Assembly (NCBI GenBank): GCA_020161395.1 | Contig: JAIUOE010000002.1 | Location: forward strand, 62,001-126,000 | Origin: Bacteroidota bacterium | GTDB taxonomy: Bacteria > Bacteroidota > Ignavibacteria > Ignavibacteriales > Ignavibacteriaceae | Direction of reading: 5' to 3' | Length of the DNA: 64,000 nucleotides | Notes under the pieces: model-generated | Told to the model about the DNA's origin: nothing | What the model saw: the letters and a program-made list of their open reading frames with translations, nothing else | The model's database searches: none | Part shown: positions 52,938 to 62,426 of the stretch, one piece after another | Position numbering within the stretch: position 1 is the stretch's first letter | Layout: every line of letters begins with the position of its first letter | Made by a program: the position numbers and the translations under genes

Positions 52938-53866
52938 TGCATTACGCCATTGAAGTAAACCGGCTCACAAAAAAATTTGGCGATTTTGTCTCCGTCGATG
53001 AGGTTAGCTTTTCAATTCCACAAGGCGAGATTTTTGGATTTCTGGGTGCAAATGGTGCCGGAAAATCTACCACAATCAAGATGCTTTGCGGATTGCTTGA
53101 ACCAACCTCGGGGGATGCTTTGGTTGGTGGTTACAGCATCATGAATGAGCCCGAAAAAGTGAAAGAAAACATCGGCTACATGTCCCAAAAGTTCAGCCTT
53201 TACAACGACCTTTCAGTCGAAGAGAATATCAACTTTTTCGGAGGTGTTTACGGTCTGGAAAGAAGCGAACTTGCTGAAAGGAAAAAATGGGCTCTCGAAG
53301 TTTCCTTTTTACGGGAAAGAGAGAAGACAGTTACAGGAAGTCTGCCCGGAGGCATAAAACAGCGGCTCGCACTGGCAACCGCAGTAATCCACAAACCAAA
53401 AATCGTATTTCTTGATGAACCCACAAGTGGTGTTGATCCAATATCACGAAGAGCTTTCTGGGAACTGATCAACTCACTTTCAGAGGAAGGAATTACTGTT
53501 TTTGTGACCACACACTACCTTGAAGAAGCGGAATATTGTGCCAATATCATCCTGATTAATGCAGGGAAAATAATTGCCGAAGGCACTCCAACAGAGTTGA
53601 AACAGAACCACATAAAATCAAGGGTACTGGAAATCACTTCGAACAACAGTGTGGAGTTGATGAACAAAATTTCTGAATCACAACTCAATGGTGAAATCTC
53701 CATTTTTGGAGATAAAATACACTTCATTCCTGCGGATAACACTACATCAAATGTTGACACAATGAGGTTCCTCAACACGAATTTCTCTAATTTTGATCTG
53801 AACATTTCCGAGATACTCCCCTCTCTCGAGGATGTTTTTATTCATCTCATAGAAAAAAAATATTGA
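52937..53866 (+). CDS. ABC efflux ATPase 2
   Basis: 309 residues. Walker A GANGAGKST (37-45), Walker B IVFLDEPTSGVDP and switch His in THYLEEAE. The signature is LPGGIKQRLAL, with Pro in place of Ser (LSGG), a variant also seen in YbhF-type ATPases (LPLGWKQ). Start shares a base with the tolC stop. Confidence 0.93.
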   Translation: MHYAIEVNRLTKKFGDFVSVDEVSFSIPQGEIFGFLGANGAGKSTTIKMLCGLLEPTSGDALVGGYSIMNEPEKVKENIGYMSQKFSLYNDLSVEENINFFGGVYGLERSELAERKKWALEVSFLREREKTVTGSLPGGIKQRLALATAVIHKPKIVFLDEPTSGVDPISRRAFWELINSLSEEGITVFVTTHYLEEAEYCANIILINAGKIIAEGTPTELKQNHIKSRVLEITSNNSVELMNKISESQLNGEISIFGDKIHFIPADNTTSNVDTMRFLNTNFSNFDLNISEILPSLEDVFIHLIEKKY

Positions 53867-53867
53867 T

Positions 53868-55001
53868 ATGCTAAAAACTGTTTTTGCAATCGCAAACAAG
53901 GAATTCAAACATCTGACCCGGGACCGAAGACTCTTCGGAATTTTGATGTTCTTCCCCGTGTTTCTTCTGGCATTCTTTGGTTATGCCGTTAATTTTGATG
54001 TGAAGCAAATTAAAACTGCGGTAATCGACCTTGACGGTTCCCCTTCGAGCCGCAGGTTTATCAGCGAGATGACCTCTACAGAGTATTTTGCAAAACCACT
54101 CTACGCACACGACATGTCATCGATTAGGCACCTGCTTGACAGCAAAACAGTTATTGCTGTTATTACGATACCTGAGAAATTTGAGGAAGAACTAAAACGG
54201 GGTGAAAAAACAACTGTTCAATACCTGATTGACGGAGTGGATGCAAACACTGCAGTAATTGTATCCAATTATATTGAAGCTGCAATCGGGTTGTTCAATT
54301 CCAAATACCGGGATGAGGAACTCGCAAAAACAGGATTGAAAGTTAATCCCCCTGTTAAAATTTCGCCTAAAATACTTTATAATCCGGAGTTGAAAAGCTC
54401 CCTCTTCTTTGTGCCGGGTCTGATTTCTATGATTCTGGTAATAACTGCCGTGGTAAGCGTCTCCCTCTCACTCGTAAGAGAGGAAGAAAGAAACACCATT
54501 GAGCAGATTCGAGTCTCTCCCGTTTCTTCCTTTTCATTGCTGATTGGCAAGATAACCCCTTACCTGCTTCTGGCATACCTGAACGCAGTGATGATACTGA
54601 TTGTCGGGTATTTTCTCTTTGGTGTCGAAACAAAAGGAAGCTATTTCGATCTGGTTTACACAACATTCGTGTTTCTTCTTGCCTGCACCTCACTTGGAAT
54701 TCTGGTTTCAGTAATCTCAGACAACTCACAGGTTGCATTTACACTGGGACAGTTCATATCCCTTCTGCCGGCACTTCTTTTGTCGGGATTTGTATTCCAG
54801 ATAGACAGCATGCCACCTTTGATCCAGATTCTTACAAACATTACACCGACTAAATTTTTTAACCGGATACTAAGAGCCATTATCCTTCGGGGAACGGGAC
54901 TCCCCACATTCTACAAAGACATGATAAGTCTGTTTATTTATACCGGTGTAACACTCGGACTTTCGCTCATTATCGCCAAAGTAAAAGAGAGGAAAGCCTG
55001 A
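53868..55001 (+). CDS. ABC-2 permease 1 (YbhS/YbhR-like)
   Basis: 377 residues. One N-terminal helix (about 22-42), an extracytoplasmic domain (about 45-180), then five helices. Conserved VREEERNTIEQIRVSPVSSFSLLIGK loop before the core helices. One base after ATPase 2 and 1 base before permease 2, so the two permeases form a heterodimer. Confidence 0.92.
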   Translation: MLKTVFAIANKEFKHLTRDRRLFGILMFFPVFLLAFFGYAVNFDVKQIKTAVIDLDGSPSSRRFISEMTSTEYFAKPLYAHDMSSIRHLLDSKTVIAVITIPEKFEEELKRGEKTTVQYLIDGVDANTAVIVSNYIEAAIGLFNSKYRDEELAKTGLKVNPPVKISPKILYNPELKSSLFFVPGLISMILVITAVVSVSLSLVREEERNTIEQIRVSPVSSFSLLIGKITPYLLLAYLNAVMILIVGYFLFGVETKGSYFDLVYTTFVFLLACTSLGILVSVISDNSQVAFTLGQFISLLPALLLSGFVFQIDSMPPLIQILTNITPTKFFNRILRAIILRGTGLPTFYKDMISLFIYTGVTLGLSLIIAKVKERKA

Positions 55002-55002
55002 C

Positions 55003-56133
55003 ATGAAAACAGTTTTGCGAATCATTTTGAAGGAGTTCCAGCAATTCAGGCGGGATCCAAAAATGTTCGGCATTATTCTCGTCGCACCTGTGATGCAATT
55101 GATTTTTCTCGGGTACGCTGCCACACTCGATATAAAGAGCGTAAAAACAATTGTCTATGATACGGACAGGTCGGAAATGAGCCGAAAACTGATCAGGGAA
55201 TTTGAAGGCAGCACCTATTTCATTGTAAACGACCATCTCTTTAACTACAACGATGTTTACAAAAAAATGGATGAGGGGAATACAATTGCTGCGATTATCA
55301 TTCCGAAAGACTTCGAAAAGGATATAAACCGGGGTGAATCAGCCACGATTCAGGCAATTTTCAACGGGAGTGACGGTAACACTGCATCAATCGCTGCAGG
55401 ATATGTATCCAAAGTCATCGGAAAATTTGCGGGAAATGTAGCCGGCGACAAACTCAAACTGCGTGGTATCACCAGACTCCCCTCGGGTGAAGTCACTTCA
55501 CAGTACAGAATCTGGTATAATCCCGCTGTTGAGTCGAGGTACTTTATGGTGCCATCCATCGTAGGGCTTCTCCTCAGTCTCATTACCCTTTTGCTGACCT
55601 CTCTCGCCATTGTCAAGGAGAAAGAAATAGGTACCCTTGAACAGTTGATTGTTACCCCCATCAAGTCATGGCAACTCATCGCAGGGAAACTGATTCCATT
55701 TGTTATGCTTGGATTTGTTACGGTTGTTCTGGTGCTTACGGCAATGAGGGTGATATTTGGAATTGAGGTAAAAGGGGATGTTGCATTTCTTTTTTTCTCG
55801 GCATTTATCTACATTCTGTCAACTCTGGGGCTTGGATTGCTTGTATCGACATTCAGCAAAACCCAGCAACAGGCAATGATGGTTGCCACATTCGGGGTAA
55901 TGATGCCGCTAATTTTCCTCTCGGGTTTCTCCTTCCCCGTCGAGAACATGCCTGACATCTTCCAGAAAATCAGCATAATTATTCCGTTGAAATACTTCAT
56001 CCTGATAATTCGCGGTGTTATTCTGAAAGGCTCCGGTTTCGCTGAACACTGGCAGGATGTCCTCGCTATGTTTATCATCGGGACCGTAATCCTCGGTATC
56101 AGCATCCTTCGGTTTAAGAAGAGAATATCTTAA
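55003..56133 (+). CDS. ABC-2 permease 2 (YbhS/YbhR-like)
   Basis: 376 residues with the same layout as permease 1 (N-terminal helix about 20-42, periplasmic domain, five helices; loop VKEKEIGTLEQLIVTPIKSWQLIAGK). Together with HlyD, TolC and two ATPases it forms a complete tripartite exporter. Relatives handle cationic drugs or heavy lipids; the cargo is unknown. Last gene of the operon; its TAA lies in an inverted repeat. Confidence 0.92.
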   Translation: MKTVLRIILKEFQQFRRDPKMFGIILVAPVMQLIFLGYAATLDIKSVKTIVYDTDRSEMSRKLIREFEGSTYFIVNDHLFNYNDVYKKMDEGNTIAAIIIPKDFEKDINRGESATIQAIFNGSDGNTASIAAGYVSKVIGKFAGNVAGDKLKLRGITRLPSGEVTSQYRIWYNPAVESRYFMVPSIVGLLLSLITLLLTSLAIVKEKEIGTLEQLIVTPIKSWQLIAGKLIPFVMLGFVTVVLVLTAMRVIFGIEVKGDVAFLFFSAFIYILSTLGLGLLVSTFSKTQQQAMMVATFGVMMPLIFLSGFSFPVENMPDIFQKISIIIPLKYFILIIRGVILKGSGFAEHWQDVLAMFIIGTVILGISILRFKKRIS

Positions 56134-56197
56134 TTATGAGTTATAAATTATGATTTATTAGTTTAAACTCATAATTAATAAGTAATAACTCATAATT
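56132..56197. repeat. Heptad tract with 13-bp inverted repeat between convergent stops
   Basis: AATTATGAGTTAT (56132-56144) and its exact complement (56185-56197) flank nine 7-nt units. Each arm overlaps the stop codon of one convergent gene. May work as a bidirectional terminator or as stop tracts for both genes. Confidence 0.75.
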
Positions 56198-57182
56198 ACT
56201 TAATTCTGTATCCAAACTTTGTGACATACCTTGAGTCGAACTCTTCCTGGTAGGTGGAGGTGAAATAGGTACCGAAGAGACCGTAACCGCCGGAGATGTT
56301 GGTGAAGACCTGCTCATCAAGCCGGAGACTGAAGTTGTCGAGGAAACCATTCACGCTTGAGTAGTAGAACGACAGGGGTGCATCGTACTCGGTTGATTCG
56401 AATATTACATGAAGTGCGCGGAACTGTGATTTGTCCTCAACACCCTCGGATATTTTGTTCATTGCCCAGTCGAATGAGGCAAGTTCATAGGAGGCTTCCT
56501 CGTCTCTGTTTGCGACAGGATAAATAGGTGTTTCCACACCGTTTCTGTTTATCACTCTTAGCGGTACTTCTATCGAGCCAGGCACTTCCCTGTTGTTCAC
56601 TAACCTCGAATAGTATATTTTCATCTTGGGAAATGTAAGGTTCAACTCCTGTGAAGTCCAGTAGAAAGTCCAGTTTTTACCATATTTAAATGGATCGACA
56701 TCAGTCGTGAATCCGCGCGGATACGGGATGGAGTTTTCGTAATTAAGGTACTGAGGTACTTTTGTTCCGGAGGTGAGCACTTTACCGTTTTGCAACCTAG
56801 CAGTAATTGTTATGGTGTCGTTTGCATAAAGTGGAATCGCCTTCCCAAAGTAAAATTTCAGCGGTCCTTTATATCTTGAAGAATCTTTACGGGCAACCAT
56901 GGAATCTTTCAGTATGTAAGTATCCCCTCTGAATTTAATTTCCACCCGGGCACCGGCAATTTCCGGGTCTTCGGTGTTCAAAAGCGGATCTGTACCGGGA
57001 GCGTCATATACTTTTGCCAGGATTACTTTGGGGACAACGAACTTGCCAATCTCCTGACCCGGTGTAATTGAATAAAGGACATAGCCTTCCTTAAATTCAG
57101 ATCTGGGAGAGAAACTTTCCTCACACCCCGTCAACATAACAGTGAAGAAAAGAATGCTTAATGTCGATAGAATCTTTTTCAT
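56196..57182 (-). CDS. DUF4249 lipoprotein
   Basis: 328 residues. Lipobox MLTGC (C20). The mature region matches DUF4249, which starts with a beta-strand module (EGYVLYSITPGQEI) and has a central IAGARVEIKFRGDTYIL. Such proteins sit beside TonB receptors and are thought to help capture the substrate at the outer surface. Separated from the receptor by one base, so co-transcribed as its second gene. Confidence 0.88.
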   Translation of the reverse strand: MKKILSTLSILFFTVMLTGCEESFSPRSEFKEGYVLYSITPGQEIGKFVVPKVILAKVYDAPGTDPLLNTEDPEIAGARVEIKFRGDTYILKDSMVARKDSSRYKGPLKFYFGKAIPLYANDTITITARLQNGKVLTSGTKVPQYLNYENSIPYPRGFTTDVDPFKYGKNWTFYWTSQELNLTFPKMKIYYSRLVNNREVPGSIEVPLRVINRNGVETPIYPVANRDEEASYELASFDWAMNKISEGVEDKSQFRALHVIFESTEYDAPLSFYYSSVNGFLDNFSLRLDEQVFTNISGGYGLFGTYFTSTYQEEFDSRYVTKFGYRIK

Positions 57183-57183
57183 G

Positions 57184-59484
57184 TTAAAACTCGGCTTTCA
57201 CGAAAATTGCAGGGAGAATCGGGAGTTGATCTATTCTCTTTCCGGTTTTTTTGTCAAAATAGTAGATGTTTGCGCGATTGTAGGCATTTATTACACTCGC
57301 ACCAATCGTAAAGTCTGCAAAAGAAGTCGAGAACTTTTTGGTGATCGAAACATCAAGTCTGTGATACCAGGGCAGTCTGCCGGAATTCTTGGTATCATAG
57401 ATAAACTGTGGTTCATAGTTGTTGAAAATGTCAATCGGCGTTGTACCGTCCAGTATGAGCTTGTTGAAAAATCCCGAAATCGGTGTAAACGGCATTCCTG
57501 ATGAAAGCACCCAATTAGCGGTGAATTGCCAGTTGTCACCCGGATTGATACCTGCAAGAATACTCAATGAATGCCGGACATCGTACCTTGGCGGATAAGT
57601 GAGGTCTTTTGCCTTTTTCTCAGCCCAGCCAAGTGCGTAGGAGGCTCTCGCATAAAAAATGCTTCCGTCAAATTTAAGGGACGACTCAATTCCGTAGGAA
57701 ACTCCCTCAATATTCTTGAAATCGAACTGTATCGATGTAAACTTCTTCTCGTTCACTTCCATCAGATTCGACATTACTTTGTAGTAAGCCTCGACTTCAA
57801 GAAGGAATTTATCGGTAAAGTAGGATGTGAAACCGGCAATAAAATGTGTCGCTTCTGCTGCGGTGATGTTGTCGGGAATGATAACCCAAGGTTCGAAAAC
57901 AGAGATGAGCTCATCTTCGTTGGCAAGAGAAACCATCTCCTGTGAGTATCTGCCGAATGCAAATTTAAAGATCATCAATCGGTTTAGCAGGTATGTCAGA
58001 CTTATTCTGGGCTCAAAAAGGAAAGGTCTTTTTTCCGACATTGAAATAAAATTGAACCGCATTCCAAGATCGAATCCGACATCATCCCAACGGAAAAACC
58101 GGTAGTTAAAATAGCCGGCGAGAGCATTTTTTGTGGTTTTGAAGTCAATTTCCCGCTCCAACTGATTCACCTGTTTCAAAGAAGTGGAAATATTTTTATT
58201 CTGAAGACCAAAAAGGAGCTGATCCTTGCTGTCATAGATGTATGCAAAATCGGCATTTATTGTGAAATCAGTTACATTATTCTCACGGGGCTTCGAACCG
58301 CTGAAGTTTGGCTCCACCTTAGCCATGTAATGCGAAAATGAGAAAATAACATCGGAGACCAATGGTGAACCATCCCAAATCTTGCTCCATTTCAGTCCAC
58401 CGATATTGTTTCTGATGTGATAATCTTCAAGCAAAGGGTCGCTGTTGATTACCTGATCGCTGCTTAAAAAAAGATTTGCACTGAATTTGCTGTTGGGATC
58501 GATATACGCCGGTGAGTAATTCACTTTAAGCGACAGATCGTAAAAATCGAACGGGGTCTCTTTGTTGTTAAGGTACTTTTTCAGTATCCCCGACCAGTAA
58601 CTTTTTCTTCCCGTCAACAGAAATGATCCATCTGGAATGGGTCCCTCGGCTGCCACTTTTCCTGAAAGGAGACCTGCCTGTATGGTCCCCTGATAAAAAT
58701 TCTTGTTTCCGTCACGGGTAATGATATTTAGAATCGAGGAAAGCCTGTCCCCCATAGCGGGCGTAAAGCCTCCTTTGTAAAATTCGAGTGATGAAATAAT
58801 TTCAGGATCAATTACCGAAAAAATTCCGAGGGCATGGAAGGGGTTATATACGGTTGCACCGTTAAGCAGCACAAGGTTTTGATCGCTGCCACCACCTCTT
58901 ACATAATATTTCGCTGTTGCATCTCCGGTGGTGTTCACTCCCGGATTATTTTGTATCACGCGAAAGATATCAGCCTCGGCTCCTACGGGTTGAAGTTCGA
59001 TATCCTTGACTGAAATCTTTTCCAGCCCCAAATCTGTTTCATTTTCACGGGCATTTCTTTCCCCCACAATAGTTACTTCATTTATGTTCACTGAAGAGCG
59101 GGAGAGTTTCAGATTAAGTTCGTTGATGACACCCTGCTTTATCTCGATCTCAACTTCTTTTTTGATATATCCAATGTACGAGAAAAGCACTGTTCGCTTC
59201 CCTGCGGGAACAGACGGAATGAAATAGTAACCCGAGCTGTTGGTGGAAGCACCAAGTTTAGTGGACTTGATCGTTACATTCGCATACGGAATAATCTCAC
59301 CACTCAATGAGTCGGTCACGATACCCCGGAGACTACCCTGAGACTGAGCCGACACAGGCAGAAAAAACAGAAGAGAAAACAACATTAAAAATAATGCATG
59401 CATTATTCCGGGTTTTTGTTTTGTTGATTTATATGACGGGGTGGATTTATCAATTGAGGCAGAAAGAGCAGGAAATGAAGACAT
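57184..59484 (-). CDS. TonB-dependent receptor with carboxypeptidase-like N-domain
   Basis: 766 residues if it starts at 59484; an ATG at 59403 (MHALFLMLFSLLFFLPVSAQ) gives a better signal peptide and may be the true start. After the signal comes a carboxypeptidase-regulatory-like domain (about 50-125, GSLRGIVTDSLSGEIIPYAN), a plug (about 140-250, VGAEADIFRVIQNNPGVNTT, YYVRGGGSDQNLVLLNG) and a 22-strand barrel ending in a receptor-type C-terminus (FVKAEF). Imports a substrate across the outer membrane using TonB energy; the substrate is unknown. Confidence 0.92.
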   Translation of the reverse strand: MSSFPALSASIDKSTPSYKSTKQKPGIMHALFLMLFSLLFFLPVSAQSQGSLRGIVTDSLSGEIIPYANVTIKSTKLGASTNSSGYYFIPSVPAGKRTVLFSYIGYIKKEVEIEIKQGVINELNLKLSRSSVNINEVTIVGERNARENETDLGLEKISVKDIELQPVGAEADIFRVIQNNPGVNTTGDATAKYYVRGGGSDQNLVLLNGATVYNPFHALGIFSVIDPEIISSLEFYKGGFTPAMGDRLSSILNIITRDGNKNFYQGTIQAGLLSGKVAAEGPIPDGSFLLTGRKSYWSGILKKYLNNKETPFDFYDLSLKVNYSPAYIDPNSKFSANLFLSSDQVINSDPLLEDYHIRNNIGGLKWSKIWDGSPLVSDVIFSFSHYMAKVEPNFSGSKPRENNVTDFTINADFAYIYDSKDQLLFGLQNKNISTSLKQVNQLEREIDFKTTKNALAGYFNYRFFRWDDVGFDLGMRFNFISMSEKRPFLFEPRISLTYLLNRLMIFKFAFGRYSQEMVSLANEDELISVFEPWVIIPDNITAAEATHFIAGFTSYFTDKFLLEVEAYYKVMSNLMEVNEKKFTSIQFDFKNIEGVSYGIESSLKFDGSIFYARASYALGWAEKKAKDLTYPPRYDVRHSLSILAGINPGDNWQFTANWVLSSGMPFTPISGFFNKLILDGTTPIDIFNNYEPQFIYDTKNSGRLPWYHRLDVSITKKFSTSFADFTIGASVINAYNRANIYYFDKKTGKRIDQLPILPAIFVKAEF

Positions 59485-59680
59485 GAAAAATTTTCTTTAA
59501 TATTTTATACAGGTTTGAAATCAAAATTCCAAACTTCGCAGATTGCATTTACAAAAAATAAATAATTAATATCCCCAATTTAGTGATAAATTTTGATTCA
59601 GAGGGACTGTTCGATATCACGATCCACTGATTATCAGACATTCTTAAAATTCTTCCCCATCACGATTATCGTGTTCAATA

Positions 59681-59715
59681 AAAAAGGCTGCCCCTCTCGA
59701 GACAGCCTTTTTTTT
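59681..59715 (-). terminator. Terminator AAAAAGGCTG/CAGCCTTTTT
   Basis: 10-bp stem with a 12-nt loop and a T run, downstream of the 59783 gene; works on both strands by sequence. The 200 bp to its left (59485-59680) hold no gene. Confidence 0.85.
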
Positions 59716-59719
59716 AAAT

Positions 59720-59782
59720 ATTAGGTATTAGGTATAAGTTATTATTTTTCATAACTCATACTTCAAACCTCATACTTCAAAA
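59720..59782. repeat. Heptad stop-codon tract behind the 59783 gene
   Basis: Nine 7-nt units in exact phase. On the minus strand the first five after the stop (TAA, 59785-59783) carry TGA at offsets 6, 13, 20, 27 and 34; the last four run on as AT-rich units such as ACCTAAT. The clearest of the six tracts. Confidence 0.8.
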
Positions 59783-61084
59783 TTATTTCATAAGAAGCAT
59801 CTTGTTTGTAAGTCTTACATTGTTTGAAACAACTTCATAGATGTAAGTACCGGAAGCAAGTTTCGATGCATCAAATGTGTAAGCATACATTCCTGAATTC
59901 AGGTTTTCGCTTACCAGGGTGGCAACTTCTTTACCAAGGATATCATAAACCTTCAAGGTTGTGAAACCTGCACTCTTCAATGAGAATCTGATCTCTGTTG
60001 AAGGGTTGAACGGGTTAGGATAATTCTGGAAAAGTTTAAAATCTTCGACATTCATGCCAAGGTCTTTAATGCTTGATGGATTTGGATTGATGAATCTTTC
60101 CATCGGTGGATAGTTTGATGCACCAAAAGCGGTAACATAAGCTGTATCACCTGAAGGTGAGAAACCTATACCCCGAGGTCTTGCATCAACAGCACCGGGA
60201 TACATATTCCATGACAAGCTGTCCTTGATTTCGCCGGAAACAGCATCATAAGCATACCAGGTTCTGTTTGACCAGAAAGTTGTAGCACCAGGGTATCTGT
60301 TTGGAAGATCGTTGTTTGAACCGGCAGATGCCCAGAGAAGATTGTATTTTCTATTCCATGCAATAGATTCGCAATCAAAACCTTTAAGGATGGTATCTGT
60401 CACTGTGAAAGGTGAAAATTCATCAGGTCTTGTATATTTAAAGATTGCATGATTGGTATAGCCAGCCCAGTAAATTGTGTTTCCGTCAGCGCCAACTTCG
60501 AATCCTCTTGAGAAACCAACTGATGAATCAACTGCGTTTCCGAGGAAATTGAAAGAAGGATCCCAAATTTTGATCGGGTTTCCACCGACAACATTTGCCG
60601 AGAAGAAATTTCCATTGCCGTCTACAGCGTTTGCAACACCTGAGGCTCCAACGGTATTTCTGAATTTACCTTTGGAAAGACCGGTTTTGTAGTCAATCTT
60701 GTGAGTAAAATCAAAGAATGTGGCGAGGATATCACCATCAGGATGTGCTTTCAAACCACGGCCTGTGTTACCAACAAGGGAGTCAGGGCTGACGCCGGGT
60801 CCGACGAAAACCTTTATTGGTGAGAATGATGCCTGTGTTCCATCCTGGTTGAAGCAATAAAGAGCTCCGCATTTAACCCATGCATTACCGTTCCAAATTG
60901 AATCGGCAAGGTTTGAGTAAAGGCTGAACCATATTCTGCCGTACGGGTCAACAGCCACACCGTGACCGCCGGAACCAACACGGAAGCGAGTTGTATCAGG
61001 GAAGTATCCGTTGAAGGTCCAGCCTTGAGCGAATGCTCCCGATGTCAGCAACATGAATAAAAGAAGTGCAGACAATTTTTTCAT
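59783..61084 (-). CDS. T9SS-sorted secreted protein, propeller-like
   Basis: 433 residues. Signal peptide MKKLSALLLFMLLTSGAFAQ. The body is an NHL/YVTN-like propeller (HGVAVDPYGRIWFSLYS, NAVDGNGNFFSANV, RGIGFSPSGDTAYVTAFG). The C-terminal 86 residues are the type IX sorting domain, with NYPNPFNP at 354. Function unknown. Codes in the same direction as the IPT lipoprotein and PorV-like genes upstream. Confidence 0.9.
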   Translation of the reverse strand: MKKLSALLLFMLLTSGAFAQGWTFNGYFPDTTRFRVGSGGHGVAVDPYGRIWFSLYSNLADSIWNGNAWVKCGALYCFNQDGTQASFSPIKVFVGPGVSPDSLVGNTGRGLKAHPDGDILATFFDFTHKIDYKTGLSKGKFRNTVGASGVANAVDGNGNFFSANVVGGNPIKIWDPSFNFLGNAVDSSVGFSRGFEVGADGNTIYWAGYTNHAIFKYTRPDEFSPFTVTDTILKGFDCESIAWNRKYNLLWASAGSNNDLPNRYPGATTFWSNRTWYAYDAVSGEIKDSLSWNMYPGAVDARPRGIGFSPSGDTAYVTAFGASNYPPMERFINPNPSSIKDLGMNVEDFKLFQNYPNPFNPSTEIRFSLKSAGFTTLKVYDILGKEVATLVSENLNSGMYAYTFDASKLASGTYIYEVVSNNVRLTNKMLLMK

Positions 61085-61152
61085 TTTGTATCTCCTAAGT
61101 GAGTTGATGTTGAGTTGTTAAAATAAGCATTTAACATTAAAAATCCATTTAA

Positions 61153-62406
61153 TTATTTTCTACCGGAATATGCAGCACCCTGAACACCCATTAATACCTT
61201 CACTATTGTCTGGTCTACAGCTTTCCCGGATACGGTGCCTGAAGATCTTGTGTAGTAAAGATTAGTACCAGTATCCCATGTCAGGAACAATGCATTCAAA
61301 GGAAGGAATACGCCCGGATAGTGAACTGATACATTCCCCGCAGGGGTGATCTTCAAAATTGGGGCAACATTGTTCGTCGCCAGGAATATATTACCTGTGA
61401 CATCCATCGTAAACTGATTGATATACACATTATATCCAACAGCAGTACCAAGATTGACAACTGTTTGAGGATTGGCTCCGTCAATATCACCGTTAGCATC
61501 CATGGGGAATTTGTAAAGAACTCCGGATGAGTCCTTCTTTACCGCAACATATACAGCGTTGTTATAAACTCTGATTGCTGTTGCGTTGGCAGCAAATGCA
61601 TAAGATTTCAGAACCTTTGCAGGACTTACTCTGAAAAGTGATGCGTTGTCGCCACATGCCCAGATATTTCCGGCATCATCAAAATCGATATCGAGGATCT
61701 TCACGGTAGCCGGAGTAATGGCAAACCATGAGGCTATTGCAGCGCCTTCAGTCATTCTGAAAATGGCTCTAAGTGAATTTCTTACACCATAGAGTGCACC
61801 GTCAGGTCCGATTTTGAGACTGGTAAAGACATAACCGCCACCAACTGAAGGGGTAAAGTTTGTCTTCACGCCGGCAGGTGTAACTTTAACAATGTTATTT
61901 GTCACACCGCTTGTGAGGAGCGAAAAATACAAGTTTCCGTTTTTATCGAATTCAAGAGCCGATGGCTGTTCGAAACTCTGGAAAGCCAAAGGAAACTGGG
62001 CTGCCTGAATCAGTTTTACAACAACAGTATTGCTGAAAGCCAGGGCACCTTTAACTCTTACCTTCACGAGGGCATTCTGTCCTGCTTCAGTAACAACTCC
62101 GGCTCTCACCTTAAGTTGTGTAGCTGTGGCTGAAAGAATGGTACCCGTGCCTGTATTGAAATACACTGTGTTTTCTTCAGGGACTGTCGAGAAATTTGAT
62201 CCGTTGATAGTTATTTCAGTAATACCGCTGTAACCGCTGTCAGGAGTAACCGTCGAAATGACGGGATCAGGTTTAACGGCAACATTAGGATCAAACAGAG
62301 TGGTTGTTTTATCGTTTCCACACCCGGAGAAGAGTATCATAGCAGATATCAGAATATATGCCGGGAGCAGAACTGTTTTAATTTTATTCATCAAAATTGC
62401 TTTCAT
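61153..62406 (-). CDS. IPT/TIG-domain lipoprotein, propeller-like
   Basis: 417 residues. Lipobox LFSGC (C29 from the first ATG; an ATG five codons on, at 62391, is possible). An IPT/TIG immunoglobulin-like domain is seen at about 45-130 (PVISTVTPDSGYSGITEITINGSNF). The rest has NHL/YVTN-like repeats (ALEFDKNGNLYFSLL, DIDFDDAGNIWACGDNASLF). Probably faces the cell surface; substrate unknown. Near the PorV-like gene (20-nt gap) and the T9SS protein. Confidence 0.85.
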   Translation of the reverse strand: MKAILMNKIKTVLLPAYILISAMILFSGCGNDKTTTLFDPNVAVKPDPVISTVTPDSGYSGITEITINGSNFSTVPEENTVYFNTGTGTILSATATQLKVRAGVVTEAGQNALVKVRVKGALAFSNTVVVKLIQAAQFPLAFQSFEQPSALEFDKNGNLYFSLLTSGVTNNIVKVTPAGVKTNFTPSVGGGYVFTSLKIGPDGALYGVRNSLRAIFRMTEGAAIASWFAITPATVKILDIDFDDAGNIWACGDNASLFRVSPAKVLKSYAFAANATAIRVYNNAVYVAVKKDSSGVLYKFPMDANGDIDGANPQTVVNLGTAVGYNVYINQFTMDVTGNIFLATNNVAPILKITPAGNVSVHYPGVFLPLNALFLTWDTGTNLYYTRSSGTVSGKAVDQTIVKVLMGVQGAAYSGRK

Positions 62407-62426
62407 TTTTTTAACCCGTCTGATAG

